Assembly (NCBI RefSeq): GCF_001437425.1
Contig: NZ_JQCD01000018.1
Coordinates: 712 to 64,711 of the forward strand
Direction: 5' to 3'
Length of the DNA: 64,000 nucleotides
From: Weissella minor
GTDB taxonomy: Bacteria > Bacillota > Bacilli > Lactobacillales > Lactobacillaceae
In this document: piece after piece, positions 25,697-32,994 of the stretch
Layout of the letters: every line of letters begins with the position of its first letter
How positions within the stretch are numbered: position 1 is the first letter of the stretch
Notes under the pieces: generated by a model
Database searches by the model: none
The model's input: only the letters and a program-made list of their open reading frames with translations
Told to the model about the DNA's origin: nothing
Position numbers and translations under genes: made by a program

Positions 25697-27356
25697 ACAA
25701 TTAACTGAAAATATTAAAGCTTTAATAGAAAGTTTATATCAACAAGGTGTGCGGCATGTGGTTGTATCGCCTGGATCACGAACAACGCCCGTCGCTTTAC
25801 TCTTGGCTGAATTTGTGACCCATCAAGTGGCTGACATGCACTTACATATTGCTGTTGATGAACGTTCAGCCGGATTTTTGGGCTTAGGGATTGCGAAAAC
25901 TAAAAACGAGCCAGTTGTTTTATTGGCAACATCTGGGACAGCAACGGTTAACTATGCACCAGCAATGGCCGAAGCATCAAGTTCACACGTGCCCTTAATT
26001 GCACTAACAACTGACCGACCGGAAGAATTACAGGCGATTGGGGCACCCCAAACCTTGCATCAAACCAACTTATATGGTGACCAAACTAAAGCTGATGTGA
26101 CAATCAGTGTGCAAAGCACAACGCCAGATACTTTTGCGTATATTGTGTATAAGACACAACATTTAGTACATTTGGCAACGACGGCGCCAGCAGGACCGAT
26201 TCAAATCAATTTGCCATTACGCAAGCCGTTGATGCCAGACTTAGGTCAAGCATGGCCAGAAGTGACCCCGATTGTCTTTGCGGCAACCAACGCAAGCGTG
26301 CAGCTTGATGACGAATGGTTACAAGGTCCCGTGATATTCTTAGCAGGACCACAAGAAGGTGCGAACTATTCTGAACAATTAAGTCAAGTTGCACAACGCC
26401 ATCATATCCCAGTAATAGCTGATGTTTTGAGCCAAACACGACCAGGTTTGACTGCAATTGTGGGAATTGATGCGCTGATAAGTGCTGGGACGATTGCGGA
26501 CTTGCCAATGCCAAAATTGGTTGTTCGTTTTGGTGGGACGCCGGTCTCGGCAAAAGTCTTAGCATGGCTAAAAGAGCATCAGATTCAAGTTGTTCAAGTT
26601 GGCACCGCATTTAGTGGACGTGACCATACCCGTTATACGGATGTTGTTGTTGAAACAGAAGCGCCGATATTTTTAAATGCGTTTGATCAGCTTGATTTTA
26701 AAAATAATGCGGAATTTAGCCAAGCTTGGCAAGACACTCAAAAAGATGTCGCGCGTGTTATCGCCAATGTGACTGACTTTAACGACTTACAAGTTGTGCA
26801 GGCAATGACGCAATTACCAGCGGATACTAATTTATTTATTGCCAATTCAATGCCAATTCGTGATTATGACAATTATTGGCAAGCACAAAATGCGGTCCAT
26901 GTCTGGGCTAACCGTGGTGCTAATGGTATTGATGGCACGATTTCTAGTGCCGTTGGGATGGCGCTTGACCATGAAAATAATTGGTTGGCCATCGGTGATT
27001 TGGCTTTTTATCATGATATGAATGGGTTAATGTTGGCAAAACAGGAAAAAATTAATTTAACAATTCTAGTCACGAATAATGATGGTGGTGGTATTTTTTC
27101 ATTCTTACCACAAGCGGCGGCAGATGAATATTTCGAATTGTTATTTGGGACGGGACAAGGGCTTTCGATTGCTAAGGTGGCCGAGTTGTATAATGCAAAA
27201 TATACATTAGCAACCAGCCAACAGGCATTGGTTGAACTGGTTAAAGCACCTAGTCAAGGTTTGCACTTGATTGAAGTTCAAACGCAACGTCAAACGAATT
27301 ATGAGACCCATCAAACAGTATTGAAGGAATTGGGAGCATTGCATGGAAACGATTGA
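25689..27356 (+). CDS. menD: SEPHCHC synthase (MenD)
   Basis: 555-residue thiamine-diphosphate enzyme. N-terminal VVSPGSRTTPVALLLAE and VDERSAGFLGLGIAK with LLATSGTATVNYAPAMAEA are typical of MenD; the ThDP-binding motif is GDLAFYHDMNGLMLAKQEKI followed by VTNNDGGGIFSFLPQA. It joins isochorismate and 2-oxoglutarate. Overlaps menF by 8 bp and menH by 14 bp. Confidence 0.95.
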   Translation: MNEQLTENIKALIESLYQQGVRHVVVSPGSRTTPVALLLAEFVTHQVADMHLHIAVDERSAGFLGLGIAKTKNEPVVLLATSGTATVNYAPAMAEASSSHVPLIALTTDRPEELQAIGAPQTLHQTNLYGDQTKADVTISVQSTTPDTFAYIVYKTQHLVHLATTAPAGPIQINLPLRKPLMPDLGQAWPEVTPIVFAATNASVQLDDEWLQGPVIFLAGPQEGANYSEQLSQVAQRHHIPVIADVLSQTRPGLTAIVGIDALISAGTIADLPMPKLVVRFGGTPVSAKVLAWLKEHQIQVVQVGTAFSGRDHTRYTDVVVETEAPIFLNAFDQLDFKNNAEFSQAWQDTQKDVARVIANVTDFNDLQVVQAMTQLPADTNLFIANSMPIRDYDNYWQAQNAVHVWANRGANGIDGTISSAVGMALDHENNWLAIGDLAFYHDMNGLMLAKQEKINLTILVTNNDGGGIFSFLPQAAADEYFELLFGTGQGLSIAKVAELYNAKYTLATSQQALVELVKAPSQGLHLIEVQTQRQTNYETHQTVLKELGALHGND

Positions 27357-28137
27357 AATTGATGGTTATCCCTATATGTACGAAAAAACAGGTGCGGGTG
27401 CACCTGTTTGGGTTTTTCTGCATGGCTTTTTAGGCAGTCATGCCGATTTTGCTGAAATTGCACCGCAGGGCACAATCATTCGTCTTGATTTATTAGGTTT
27501 TGGGAGTGATAAGCCGACGGTTGATCCGGCCATGCGTTTTGCTAGTTCGCAGCAAGTTGCAGAATTACAGCGTGTGTTACGACAGTTGACCAATGAGCCA
27601 ATCCGTTTAGTCGGTTATTCAATGGGCGCCCGCTTAGCATTAGCATATGCATTGACCTATCCTGAAAATCTTGAGATGCTCGTATTAGAGAGTGGGACAC
27701 CTGGCTTAGCTGAAGCCGCAGCACGCACAGACCGACAAAAGGCAGATCAACTAAAAGCCGAGCATGTGGGTGAAGTGGGCATGGAAGCATTCATTGATGA
27801 ATGGGAGCAAATGCCGCTCTTTAAGAGTCAAGCACACGTGTCGCAAGCACAACAAACATTTATGCATCAACAACGCGTTCAGCAAAATGTGGAAAACGTA
27901 CAGGCTTCACTAAACTATTTTGGTACAGGTCAAATGCCCAACTTCTGGCCAGCTTTAGCTGATATTCAGTTACCAACTATTTTAATCAATGGTGCAACTG
28001 ATCAGAAATTTTTGGGCATATCCGATCAAATGGAAACGCGTTTGACCAATGGTCGCAGATTTGTGATTTCGGATGCAGGCCATAATGTTCATTTCGAAGC
28101 ACCACAAGCCTTCGAAGCGCTGTTAAATCAGTTGTAA
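27343..28137 (+). CDS. menH: SHCHC synthase (MenH), alpha/beta hydrolase
   Basis: 264 residues. WVFLHGFLGSHADFAEIA, nucleophile elbow GYSMGARLALAYAL (Ser near residue 89) and late GHNVHFEAPQAF with the catalytic His fit MenH. It removes pyruvate from SEPHCHC. Position after menFD supports the assignment. No menC, menE, menB or menA follow, so the rest of the pathway must be elsewhere or absent. Confidence 0.88.
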   Translation: METIEIDGYPYMYEKTGAGAPVWVFLHGFLGSHADFAEIAPQGTIIRLDLLGFGSDKPTVDPAMRFASSQQVAELQRVLRQLTNEPIRLVGYSMGARLALAYALTYPENLEMLVLESGTPGLAEAAARTDRQKADQLKAEHVGEVGMEAFIDEWEQMPLFKSQAHVSQAQQTFMHQQRVQQNVENVQASLNYFGTGQMPNFWPALADIQLPTILINGATDQKFLGISDQMETRLTNGRRFVISDAGHNVHFEAPQAFEALLNQL

Positions 28138-28203
28138 TTGTTGCTATACAAATCTGAAATCTTTTTGTATAATTGAAATTGGTCTTTTTATAAAGATGGG
28201 TTT

Positions 28204-28276
28204 GTCTCCGTAGCTCAGTTGGTAGAGCAAGGGACTTTTAATCCTTGGGTCCACGGTTCGAGTCCGTGCGGGGACA
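28204..28276 (+). tRNA. tRNA-Lys (TTT)
   Basis: 73-nt cloverleaf: acceptor GTCTCCG / CGGGGAC, D-arm AGCTCAGTTGGTAGAGC, anticodon loop CTTTTAA (anticodon TTT), T-arm with GGTTCGAGTCC, discriminator A. CCA is not encoded. Confidence 0.97.
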
Positions 28277-28304
28277 TGATTTAATCGTTTGATTAAATTG
28301 GTCC

Positions 28305-28378
28305 GTTCCTTTAGCTCAGTTGGTTAGAGCAGACGGCTCATAACCGTCCGGTCGTCGGTTCGAGTCCGACAGGGAACA
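28305..28378 (+). tRNA. tRNA-Met (CAT); likely prophage attachment site
   Basis: 74-nt cloverleaf: acceptor GTTCCTT / AGGGAAC, anticodon loop CTCATAA (CAT), T-arm GTCGGTTCGAGTCCGAC, discriminator A. The first base pair G-C fits an elongator Met tRNA; tRNA-Ile2 with a modified C is possible. It is the last host gene before the integrase, which points to its 3' end as the attB core. The matching core on the far side is outside the window. Confidence 0.93.
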
Positions 28379-28404
28379 TTTTGGTCATTTTGACTAAATT
28401 GCTA

Positions 28405-28449
28405 TAAACTGCTGTTTTGCCTGGTATAAAAGGCTTTACAGCAGTTTTT
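28405..28449 (+). terminator. terminator of tRNA operon
   Basis: AAACTGCTGT / ACAGCAGTTT stem around an inner GCCT...AGGC pairing, then T6. Confidence 0.8.
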
Positions 28450-28468
28450 TGTATTTATAATTACGCTT

Positions 28469-28565
28469 TTTGTCTGTCATTTTCTGTCAAATTCTGCCAT
28501 TTTCTGTTTCATTTGGACCACAATTTGGACCCGATTTGGACCATCATTTGGACCGAAATTCGGAC
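28469..28565. repeat. direct repeats next to int, candidate integrase arm sites
   Basis: ATTTGGACC occurs at 28511, 28523, 28534 and 28546, with a variant AATTCGGAC ending at 28565: spacing 11-12 bp, about one helical turn. A second set (TCTGTCATTTTCTGTC and variants) runs from about 28472 to 28510. Repeats between an attachment site and int are typical arm-type binding sites for tyrosine integrases; binding is inferred. Confidence 0.55.
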
Positions 28566-28591
28566 TTTTTTTCTGGTGAATATGAATCATA

Positions 28592-29677
28592 TTATTCTAA
28601 TTTTTTGAGAAGATTGACGGATTTTTGTGATTCTGTTTCACGCTTATTTTGCAAAAGGTGGGTGTACACTTCTAACGTAATTGTTACCGATGAATGACCA
28701 AGGCGTTCAGATACATACTGTGTGTCCACACCTTGTGATAACAACCAACTTGCGTGAGTGTGACGTAATCCGTGGAAAGAAATTTGTTTAGGAGAATTAA
28801 TTTCTCGTAAGATTTCATGTAGTCGTTTATTAGGTGCAGCAGATGTTACGGGCGTTTTTCCATTTTTAGAGAATATAAAAGAGTGTTTATTACTGCTTTT
28901 TCCCCAATCCATTAGCTCATTTGTAAATTGAACAGGGACGTCAACTATTCTATTGGATGTTTTTGTTTTAGTTTCTTTTATTTTTTTCTCGAATTGTTCC
29001 CAAGCTTTATTTATTGAAATAAGTCCGGGCTTTATATCCGATAACGTCAATGCAGCAATTTCTTGATAACGAGCTCCTGTATATAAGCCCGTGAGAATCA
29101 TTTCATCACTGATGGTTCTTTCGGCAATAGGAATCGATTGAATTAATTGAATAACGTCTGCCATTTGTTTGGTTTCTAGAAATTTGAGATCTTTTGACTT
29201 GCCATCCTTTCCAGTAATAACGACTCCTTGCGTTGCGTCACGATATATCAGTCCATCATAAATTGCATTTTGTAAAGAAGAACGAATATACATTCTTACT
29301 TTTTGATTGGTTGAATAGGCGTTCTTTGTTCCAAGTTGATTGAAAAAATCTTGTAGAATTGGCCTGCTTAATTTTTCTAATGTTACGTTGGGCAAGTATT
29401 CGACCAACAATCTATGGGTATGACGGTACCATTTAAGGGAAGCTTCAGTAATGTCAGTTTTATATAATTTATACCAAGCTTCAAAATAGTTTGAAAATAA
29501 TTGATCTGCACCAATTGATAATCCGCTTGTATTTTTTAATGATTCTTGTTCAATTGCCCAAGCTTTAGCTGCTGATTTTGTCTTGAATCCACTTTTAGTT
29601 TTTCTCCTATAATTATCGCCATCTCTAATGCTTACTCTTACTTTGTATGTTGACCCAACTTTAGATATTGATGCCAT
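28592..29677 (-). CDS. int: phage tyrosine-recombinase integrase
   Basis: 361 residues. N-terminal AP2-like arm-binding segment (GSTYKVRVSIRDGDNY, FKTKSAAKAWAIEQE), SAM-like core-binding domain about 60-160, catalytic domain from about 170: TGLYTGARYQEIAALTLSDI (Arg), FHGLRHTHASWLLSQ (HxxR) and LGHSSVTITLEVYTHL (His and Tyr). It integrates and excises the prophage. It faces the tRNA-Met gene, as expected for tRNA-targeting phages. Confidence 0.97.
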   Translation of the reverse strand: MASISKVGSTYKVRVSIRDGDNYRRKTKSGFKTKSAAKAWAIEQESLKNTSGLSIGADQLFSNYFEAWYKLYKTDITEASLKWYRHTHRLLVEYLPNVTLEKLSRPILQDFFNQLGTKNAYSTNQKVRMYIRSSLQNAIYDGLIYRDATQGVVITGKDGKSKDLKFLETKQMADVIQLIQSIPIAERTISDEMILTGLYTGARYQEIAALTLSDIKPGLISINKAWEQFEKKIKETKTKTSNRIVDVPVQFTNELMDWGKSSNKHSFIFSKNGKTPVTSAAPNKRLHEILREINSPKQISFHGLRHTHASWLLSQGVDTQYVSERLGHSSVTITLEVYTHLLQNKRETESQKSVNLLKKLE

Positions 29678-29806
29678 GTTAATTTAAACCTAACCTCTCG
29701 TTTTAAAAATTGAGTAGTTTAAAGACATACCCAGGTCGTATATTGACGTGAAGTTAGTACAAACAAGTAATATATAATGTTTTTGTTTTATTGTCTTTAT
29801 AAGTAT

Positions 29807-30001
29807 TTACACTTGGTTGTATTGCCAAATAGAGAAGAGTGAAGCTAGTAGAAATAAAACAAATAAAAGTGTAAACAACCATTTAAATGAAGAATGTACA
29901 TACCATGCTATAACTGCAGATGGTAGACATAAAAGTATAGTAATACATATATTGGCGATGATAAGAAATAGTAATGTTAGGTCAGGACTTAAAAGTGTCA
30001 A
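29807..30001 (-). CDS. small membrane protein, 64 residues
   Basis: Two hydrophobic segments (LLFLIIANICITILLCLPSA and LFTLLFVLFLLASLFSIW) with a short polar link. TTG start, supported by AAGGAG ten bases upstream. It lies in the lysogeny module between int and the repressor, where temperate phages often keep superinfection-immunity genes. Function unknown. Confidence 0.6.
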   Translation of the reverse strand: MTLLSPDLTLLFLIIANICITILLCLPSAVIAWYVHSSFKWLFTLLFVLFLLASLFSIWQYNQV

Positions 30002-30048
30002 TCAGTTGTGCTCCTTTGAGTAAATGTGTATATAAAAGTTTTTTTATT

Positions 30049-30078
30049 TTGCAATTATTAATCTACTTGTGATACAAT
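30049..30078 (+). promoter_or_regulatory. promoter of candidate antitoxin RNA
   Basis: TTGCAA at 30049-30054 and TACAAT at 30073-30078, 18 bp apart. Predicted transcript start near 30085. Confidence 0.55.
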
Positions 30079-30084
30079 TTAAGT

Positions 30085-30155
30085 ACAAAATCTTTCAATA
30101 GGGAAACCTCTTGATTTCAAACCATTTAGGAGTGATTGCCTAAATGGTTTTTATT
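30085..30155 (+). ncRNA. candidate antitoxin small RNA, about 70 nt
   Basis: Bounded by the promoter at 30049-30078 and a strong terminator (AAACCATTTAGG / CCTAAATGGTTT, then T5) at 30119-30153. It contains no plausible ORF. Bases 30098-30112 can pair with 30212-30226, the Shine-Dalgarno region of the 34-codon gene downstream, over 15 contiguous positions (12 Watson-Crick, 3 G-U). This suggests an RNA that blocks translation of the peptide. Transcription of both RNAs is predicted, not shown. Confidence 0.5.
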
Positions 30156-30227
30156 TTGTACTTATTCATGTATACTCTTATTTGGCATCACAATCACATA
30201 AGATGCTAGATGGGAGGTTTTCCTATC

Positions 30228-30332
30228 ATGGAAGGTTTTGTACTTGCTGCATTTACAGCTATATTGTCATTGATCGTATCGGTTTTAACGCCGTTCATCA
30301 TTGACGCAATTAAACGTTACTTACGTAAGTAG
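30228..30332 (+). CDS. 34-residue membrane peptide, candidate type I toxin
   Basis: ATG...TAG encodes a peptide starting MEGFVLAAFTAILSLIVSVL and ending in AIKRYLRK. It has one hydrophobic helix and a basic C-terminal tail, the build of Fst/TxpA/BsrG-like type I toxins, though it is not a clear member of any family I can name. Strong Shine-Dalgarno GGGAGG lies 10 bases upstream, and TATACT at 30171-30176 may be its -10 box. The upstream candidate sRNA is complementary to the ribosome-binding site. A UUCG-capped terminator follows. Confidence 0.65.
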   Translation: MEGFVLAAFTAILSLIVSVLTPFIIDAIKRYLRK

Positions 30333-30338
30333 TGTTTT

Positions 30339-30365
30339 GCTCCACTTCGGTGGGGCTTTTTATTC
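30339..30365 (+). terminator. terminator of 34-residue peptide gene
   Basis: GCTCCAC-TTCG-GTGGGGC hairpin and T5. Confidence 0.85.
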
Positions 30366-30397
30366 ACAAATTTTTATGGATATGCTAATATTCACTT

Positions 30398-30466
30398 ATG
30401 GACTTCGAGTCCGCATACTGGAACTTAGATTCCGTGGCCACTAACTTTGATTAGTGGCTTTTTAAT
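30398..30466 (+). ncRNA. candidate three-hairpin small RNA
   Basis: Three successive hairpins: GGACTTCGAGTCC, GGAACTTAGATTCC and GCCACTA-N7-TTAGTGGC, the last followed by T5 and so a terminator. TTCACA (30363) and TAATAT (30386) with 17 bp between them could be the promoter. No ORF. Role unknown; it directly follows the candidate toxin gene. Confidence 0.4.
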
Positions 30467-30472
30467 TTGTAA

Positions 30473-30546
30473 TGAATCATGTTGGACTCGAACCAACGAC
30501 CGGACGGTTATGAGCCGTCTGCTCTAACCAACTGAGCTAATGATTC
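30473..30546 (-). tRNA. prophage tRNA-Met-like (CAT)
   Basis: Full 74-nt cloverleaf on the minus strand. D-arm, anticodon arm (GACGG-CTCATAA-CCGTC) and variable loop are identical to the host tRNA-Met at 28305, but the acceptor stem is GAATCAT / ATGATTC instead of GTTCCTT / AGGGAAC, and one T-stem pair is changed C-G to T-A. All stems pair perfectly, so it looks functional. CCA is not encoded. Met or lysidine-modified Ile identity cannot be settled from sequence. Confidence 0.85.
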
Positions 30547-30581
30547 AGGGAAGCTTTTATAGTCTTCACGGTTGGACTATG

Positions 30582-30606
30582 TATGCCACCTTAGGGTGCT
30601 TTTTTA
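30582..30606 (+). terminator. plus-strand terminator-like hairpin
   Basis: GCCACC-TTA-GGGTGC followed by T6, preceded by another hairpin ATAGTC...GACTAT at 30561-30583. Both flanking genes are on the minus strand, so any RNA stopped here would be a plus-strand transcript crossing the tRNA region. Confidence 0.55.
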
Positions 30607-30608
30607 AT

Positions 30609-31166
30609 TTAGTCGTAGTAAGGAATAGATTTTTCTAACATAGCGTTACTGTCTGCATCATATTCATCATTCCATTCTTTCATATAGTCATCTCGAGAAT
30701 CTTTTTGATCGCTTGGTGAGGTTTTTCCACCCATTTGTTTAAAGGACATTTGGTTATAAGTAGTACGACCAAGATGACCATTACTAGCTGGTGAAGATGT
30801 TCCTTCTTGCCAAGCAGAGCCTGTGGGAGCGGTCCTACTTAGGCGCTTTGTTCCATCCGCAAATACTAAAACATAGTTGTATCCATCATCAACGGGTTCT
30901 TTAGATTCCTGAGATGAGACAGGCACATTGTTATCTTGAGAAGATGAATCTTTCTCTGATGATGAGACTTTGGACGACGAATCAGATGATACCTGTGAAC
31001 TTGAGCTAGCTGATTGAGAAGAGTTTGAGATAGAAATACCTATGAAAAAAACTGCTGCGAGAGCTATAATACCAGCAAATACGGTTAGTAGAATTAGTAG
31101 TCCGTTTTTTGATTTTGTTGAGTTATTATTAGAACGAGTTTTGTTATTATTATTCAAAATATTCAC
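30609..31166 (-). CDS. single-pass membrane protein of lysogeny module
   Basis: About 185 residues. Asn/Ser/Lys-rich N terminus, one membrane helix (LLILLTVFAGIIALAAVFFI), a long Ser/Gln-rich stalk, then a globular tail with SAWQEGTSSPASNGHLG and a Tyr/Asp-rich end. The tail is probably outside the cell. The position between int and the repressor, and the build, resemble superinfection-exclusion proteins of lactic phages, but there is no lipobox and no clear family. The GTG at 31166 follows AAGGTGG; the hairpin CCACC-CGAA-GGTGG covers that site. Confidence 0.6.
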   Translation of the reverse strand: MNILNNNNKTRSNNNSTKSKNGLLILLTVFAGIIALAAVFFIGISISNSSQSASSSSQVSSDSSSKVSSSEKDSSSQDNNVPVSSQESKEPVDDGYNYVLVFADGTKRLSRTAPTGSAWQEGTSSPASNGHLGRTTYNQMSFKQMGGKTSPSDQKDSRDDYMKEWNDEYDADSNAMLEKSIPYYD

Positions 31167-31172
31167 ACTTTC

Positions 31173-31196
31173 CGCCACCTTCGGGTGGCTTTTTTA
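31173..31196. promoter_or_regulatory. hairpin over start region, terminator-like on plus strand
   Basis: GCCACC-TTCG-GGTGGC followed by T6 on the plus strand. On the minus strand it hides the AAGGTGG ribosome-binding site of the gene starting at 31166, so it may regulate that start or stop an antisense RNA. Confidence 0.45.
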
Positions 31197-31607
31197 TTTG
31201 CGATCTTCCATTAGTTCAATAACGAGATAGTCTAAGGAAGATGGTATCTCGTATATATCAATGACATCTTTCCAATTGTCTCGTCCGTTATTGGAAAAAT
31301 GGTGGTCTAGATATGCATTAATTGCAAATTCATTTGCTGCTCGTTCTGCGTTATCAGATCCATCATATTCATTAAAAGGGCGTATGGCAAAGGGGAACTT
31401 AGATCTATTTTTGCCATGACCTAGTTCATGTATGCAAGCAAATCCAATATATCCGTGGACTTTATGATAGCTGCTATTTATGACGGCTTTATTTTTAATT
31501 GGGTCATAAAAACTAGGTGTTTCAGATGATAATTTTTCAGAAATAAATAATTCTGTATCAGATTCTCTATAAAGGTCTCTAATGAGTTCAAGATACCAGT
31601 CTTCCAT
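31194..31607 (-). CDS. ImmA/IrrE-family metalloprotease
   Basis: 137 residues. CIHELGHGKN gives the HExxH zinc site and ERAANEFAINAYL the third ligand region. In ImmA of ICEBs1 and related phages this protease cleaves the partner repressor to release lytic or transfer genes. Here it lies 10 bp downstream of the CI-like repressor in the same operon, which supports that role. Confidence 0.9.
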   Translation of the reverse strand: MEDWYLELIRDLYRESDTELFISEKLSSETPSFYDPIKNKAVINSSYHKVHGYIGFACIHELGHGKNRSKFPFAIRPFNEYDGSDNAERAANEFAINAYLDHHFSNNGRDNWKDVIDIYEIPSSLDYLVIELMEDRK

Positions 31608-31617
31608 AGGCAGGCCT

Positions 31618-31971
31618 CTAATCTTCTTCGCCGGTTTCCAGAATACGATAGATGATTCTTAAATCCTCTTCTGGAATAGGTTTACCGTTGAAACGAAGTA
31701 ATCCTCGTTTCTTGAAGTAATCATTTAAATCAACACCGTCAACATCTGGATCACCAGTCAATTGCTTAGGGTGCATCTCATCAGTATTACCTAATAGGTA
31801 GTCTACTGATACACCTAGGACATTAGCGACAGAATTCAAAGATACATCGCTCGGTGTAGTGTTCTTCCAGTTGTAAATAGCATTTTGACTTAATCCAGCC
31901 TTTTTGGCGGTTTCTTGTAGGCTGTAGCCTCTTGATTTTGCGGTTTCTTTTGTTCGATCAAATATAGTCAT
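31618..31971 (-). CDS. CI-like XRE repressor
   Basis: 117 residues with an N-terminal XRE helix-turn-helix (GYSLQETAKKAGLSQNAIYN, then SLNSVANVLGVSVDYLLG) and a short acidic C-terminal part. It lacks the LexA-like self-cleaving domain, in keeping with inactivation by the neighbouring ImmA-like protease. It faces the divergent early promoter, with palindromic operators between. Confidence 0.9.
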   Translation of the reverse strand: MTIFDRTKETAKSRGYSLQETAKKAGLSQNAIYNWKNTTPSDVSLNSVANVLGVSVDYLLGNTDEMHPKQLTGDPDVDGVDLNDYFKKRGLLRFNGKPIPEEDLRIIYRILETGEED

Positions 31972-32006
31972 GTGGGCGATTCTCCATTTTCAAAGAGAAA
32001 AAAATT

Positions 32007-32055
32007 ACAATCATTGTGATTAAGCGTTGACTATTTTTACAACGGTTGTTATTAT
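32007..32055. promoter_or_regulatory. lysis-lysogeny operators and rightward early promoter
   Basis: Two 11-bp palindromes, ACAATCATTGT (32007-32017) and ACAACGGTTGT (32039-32049), with centres 32 bp (three turns) apart. The second lies between TTGACT (32027-32032) and TATTAT (32050-32055), a promoter with 17-bp spacing that would read rightward. Binding by the CI-like repressor is inferred from position. Confidence 0.65.
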
Positions 32056-32227
32056 TAACTCATCAAGTAATTAAGCAATAAAAAACAAACCACTATCACA
32101 AGTAACTTTGGCGAGTGAACAATTGATAGCAGTGCTTTTATTGGCTTATTTCGTATGCACTTATTTTACAATAGTTGTAAAAATCAGTCAACAACTTGAT
32201 AAAAAATATACAGAAAGGAGAAAATAT

Positions 32228-32428
32228 ATGTCTTATATTTCAAATCCATGGCTGTTTTTATACGGTCTCTTCCTGTCCATGTGGATGCTATTAATCATGC
32301 TTGGTACATGGGCTTATTGCGTTTATAAGAAGGATTATGAACTATTCTGGGGCACAGCAAAGGGATTTAGTCTTTATATACTGTTAGGCCAAGTTCTGAC
32401 TTGTATTGGGCTATTTTTGAAACTATGA
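32228..32428 (+). CDS. small membrane protein, early operon
   Basis: 66 residues with two hydrophobic segments (NPWLFLYGLFLSMWMLLIML and FSLYILLGQVLTCIGLFL). The ATG at 32228 follows AAAGGAG. The same frame is open back to 32108 and encodes one more hydrophobic helix, but no ribosome-binding site supports a start there. Its 3' end overlaps the minus-strand gene at 32367-32930. Function unknown. Confidence 0.6.
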   Translation: MSYISNPWLFLYGLFLSMWMLLIMLGTWAYCVYKKDYELFWGTAKGFSLYILLGQVLTCIGLFLKL

Positions 32429-32930
32429 ACTTGTAGTGAGTCCATGACTCACTTTCGACAGTATGGCTATCGTCAATATAAGTCGAGAGAGTTCGTCGAG
32501 CATCCAGAAGATATTGAGATTCATCTTCTCCTAGGAACAGAAGAATCCTAGATTCCGCTTCTGTAAGAGCATAAAACGAGGCTGATGAACGATCCTCGTA
32601 ATATGCATTTAGCTTTTCAAGATATGTTGTCAAATCTTTGAACATCAGCTCTCTATTTTGTTTAGCAATACTAAAAGATTCATGTAATTTGCTCGTCTGG
32701 TTTTTATAATCATGATTGATTTTCAGTTCATCAAGTTCTTGTTGGTGACGGAGCTTTAGAGATTCTATTTCTTGAGTATTCTGTATTTTCTGTTGTTCTG
32801 CATCGTGTTTGTTAGTCTCTTGATGCTGTTTGAAAGAAAAATAGACAGTCAAGGAAGCAGGAATAGCGGTGCATAAACCGGAAATTAATGTAGATGCTAG
32901 AAGTACCCAAATATCAACACTCATCATCAT
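32367..32930 (-). CDS. membrane-anchored coiled-coil protein, prophage moron
   Basis: 187 residues: one N-terminal membrane helix (VLLASTLISGLCTAIPASLTVYF), then a charged coiled coil to about residue 90 and an alpha-helical tail. Encoded against the surrounding early genes, with its 3' end overlapping the convergent small membrane gene by 62 bp. Such isolated reverse genes are usually expressed in the lysogen; an immunity or exclusion role is possible but unproven. Confidence 0.6.
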   Translation of the reverse strand: MMMSVDIWVLLASTLISGLCTAIPASLTVYFSFKQHQETNKHDAEQQKIQNTQEIESLKLRHQQELDELKINHDYKNQTSKLHESFSIAKQNRELMFKDLTTYLEKLNAYYEDRSSASFYALTEAESRILLFLGEDESQYLLDARRTLSTYIDDSHTVESESWTHYKFIVSKIAQYKSELGLTVYKD

Positions 32931-32994
32931 TTACCTCATTTTTTATTAATTATCTAAATTATAGCAAAAATAAACATAGGAAGGAGGTGAGACT

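Noticed and set aside
28204-28378. Exact att core of the prophage
   Set aside because: Only one prophage end is in the window, so the duplicated core cannot be identified.
28417-28697. Short frames reading through the FGP/LDH repeats near int
   Set aside because: They are products of the ATTTGGACC direct repeats and the int 3' end on the other strand, with no ribosome-binding site.
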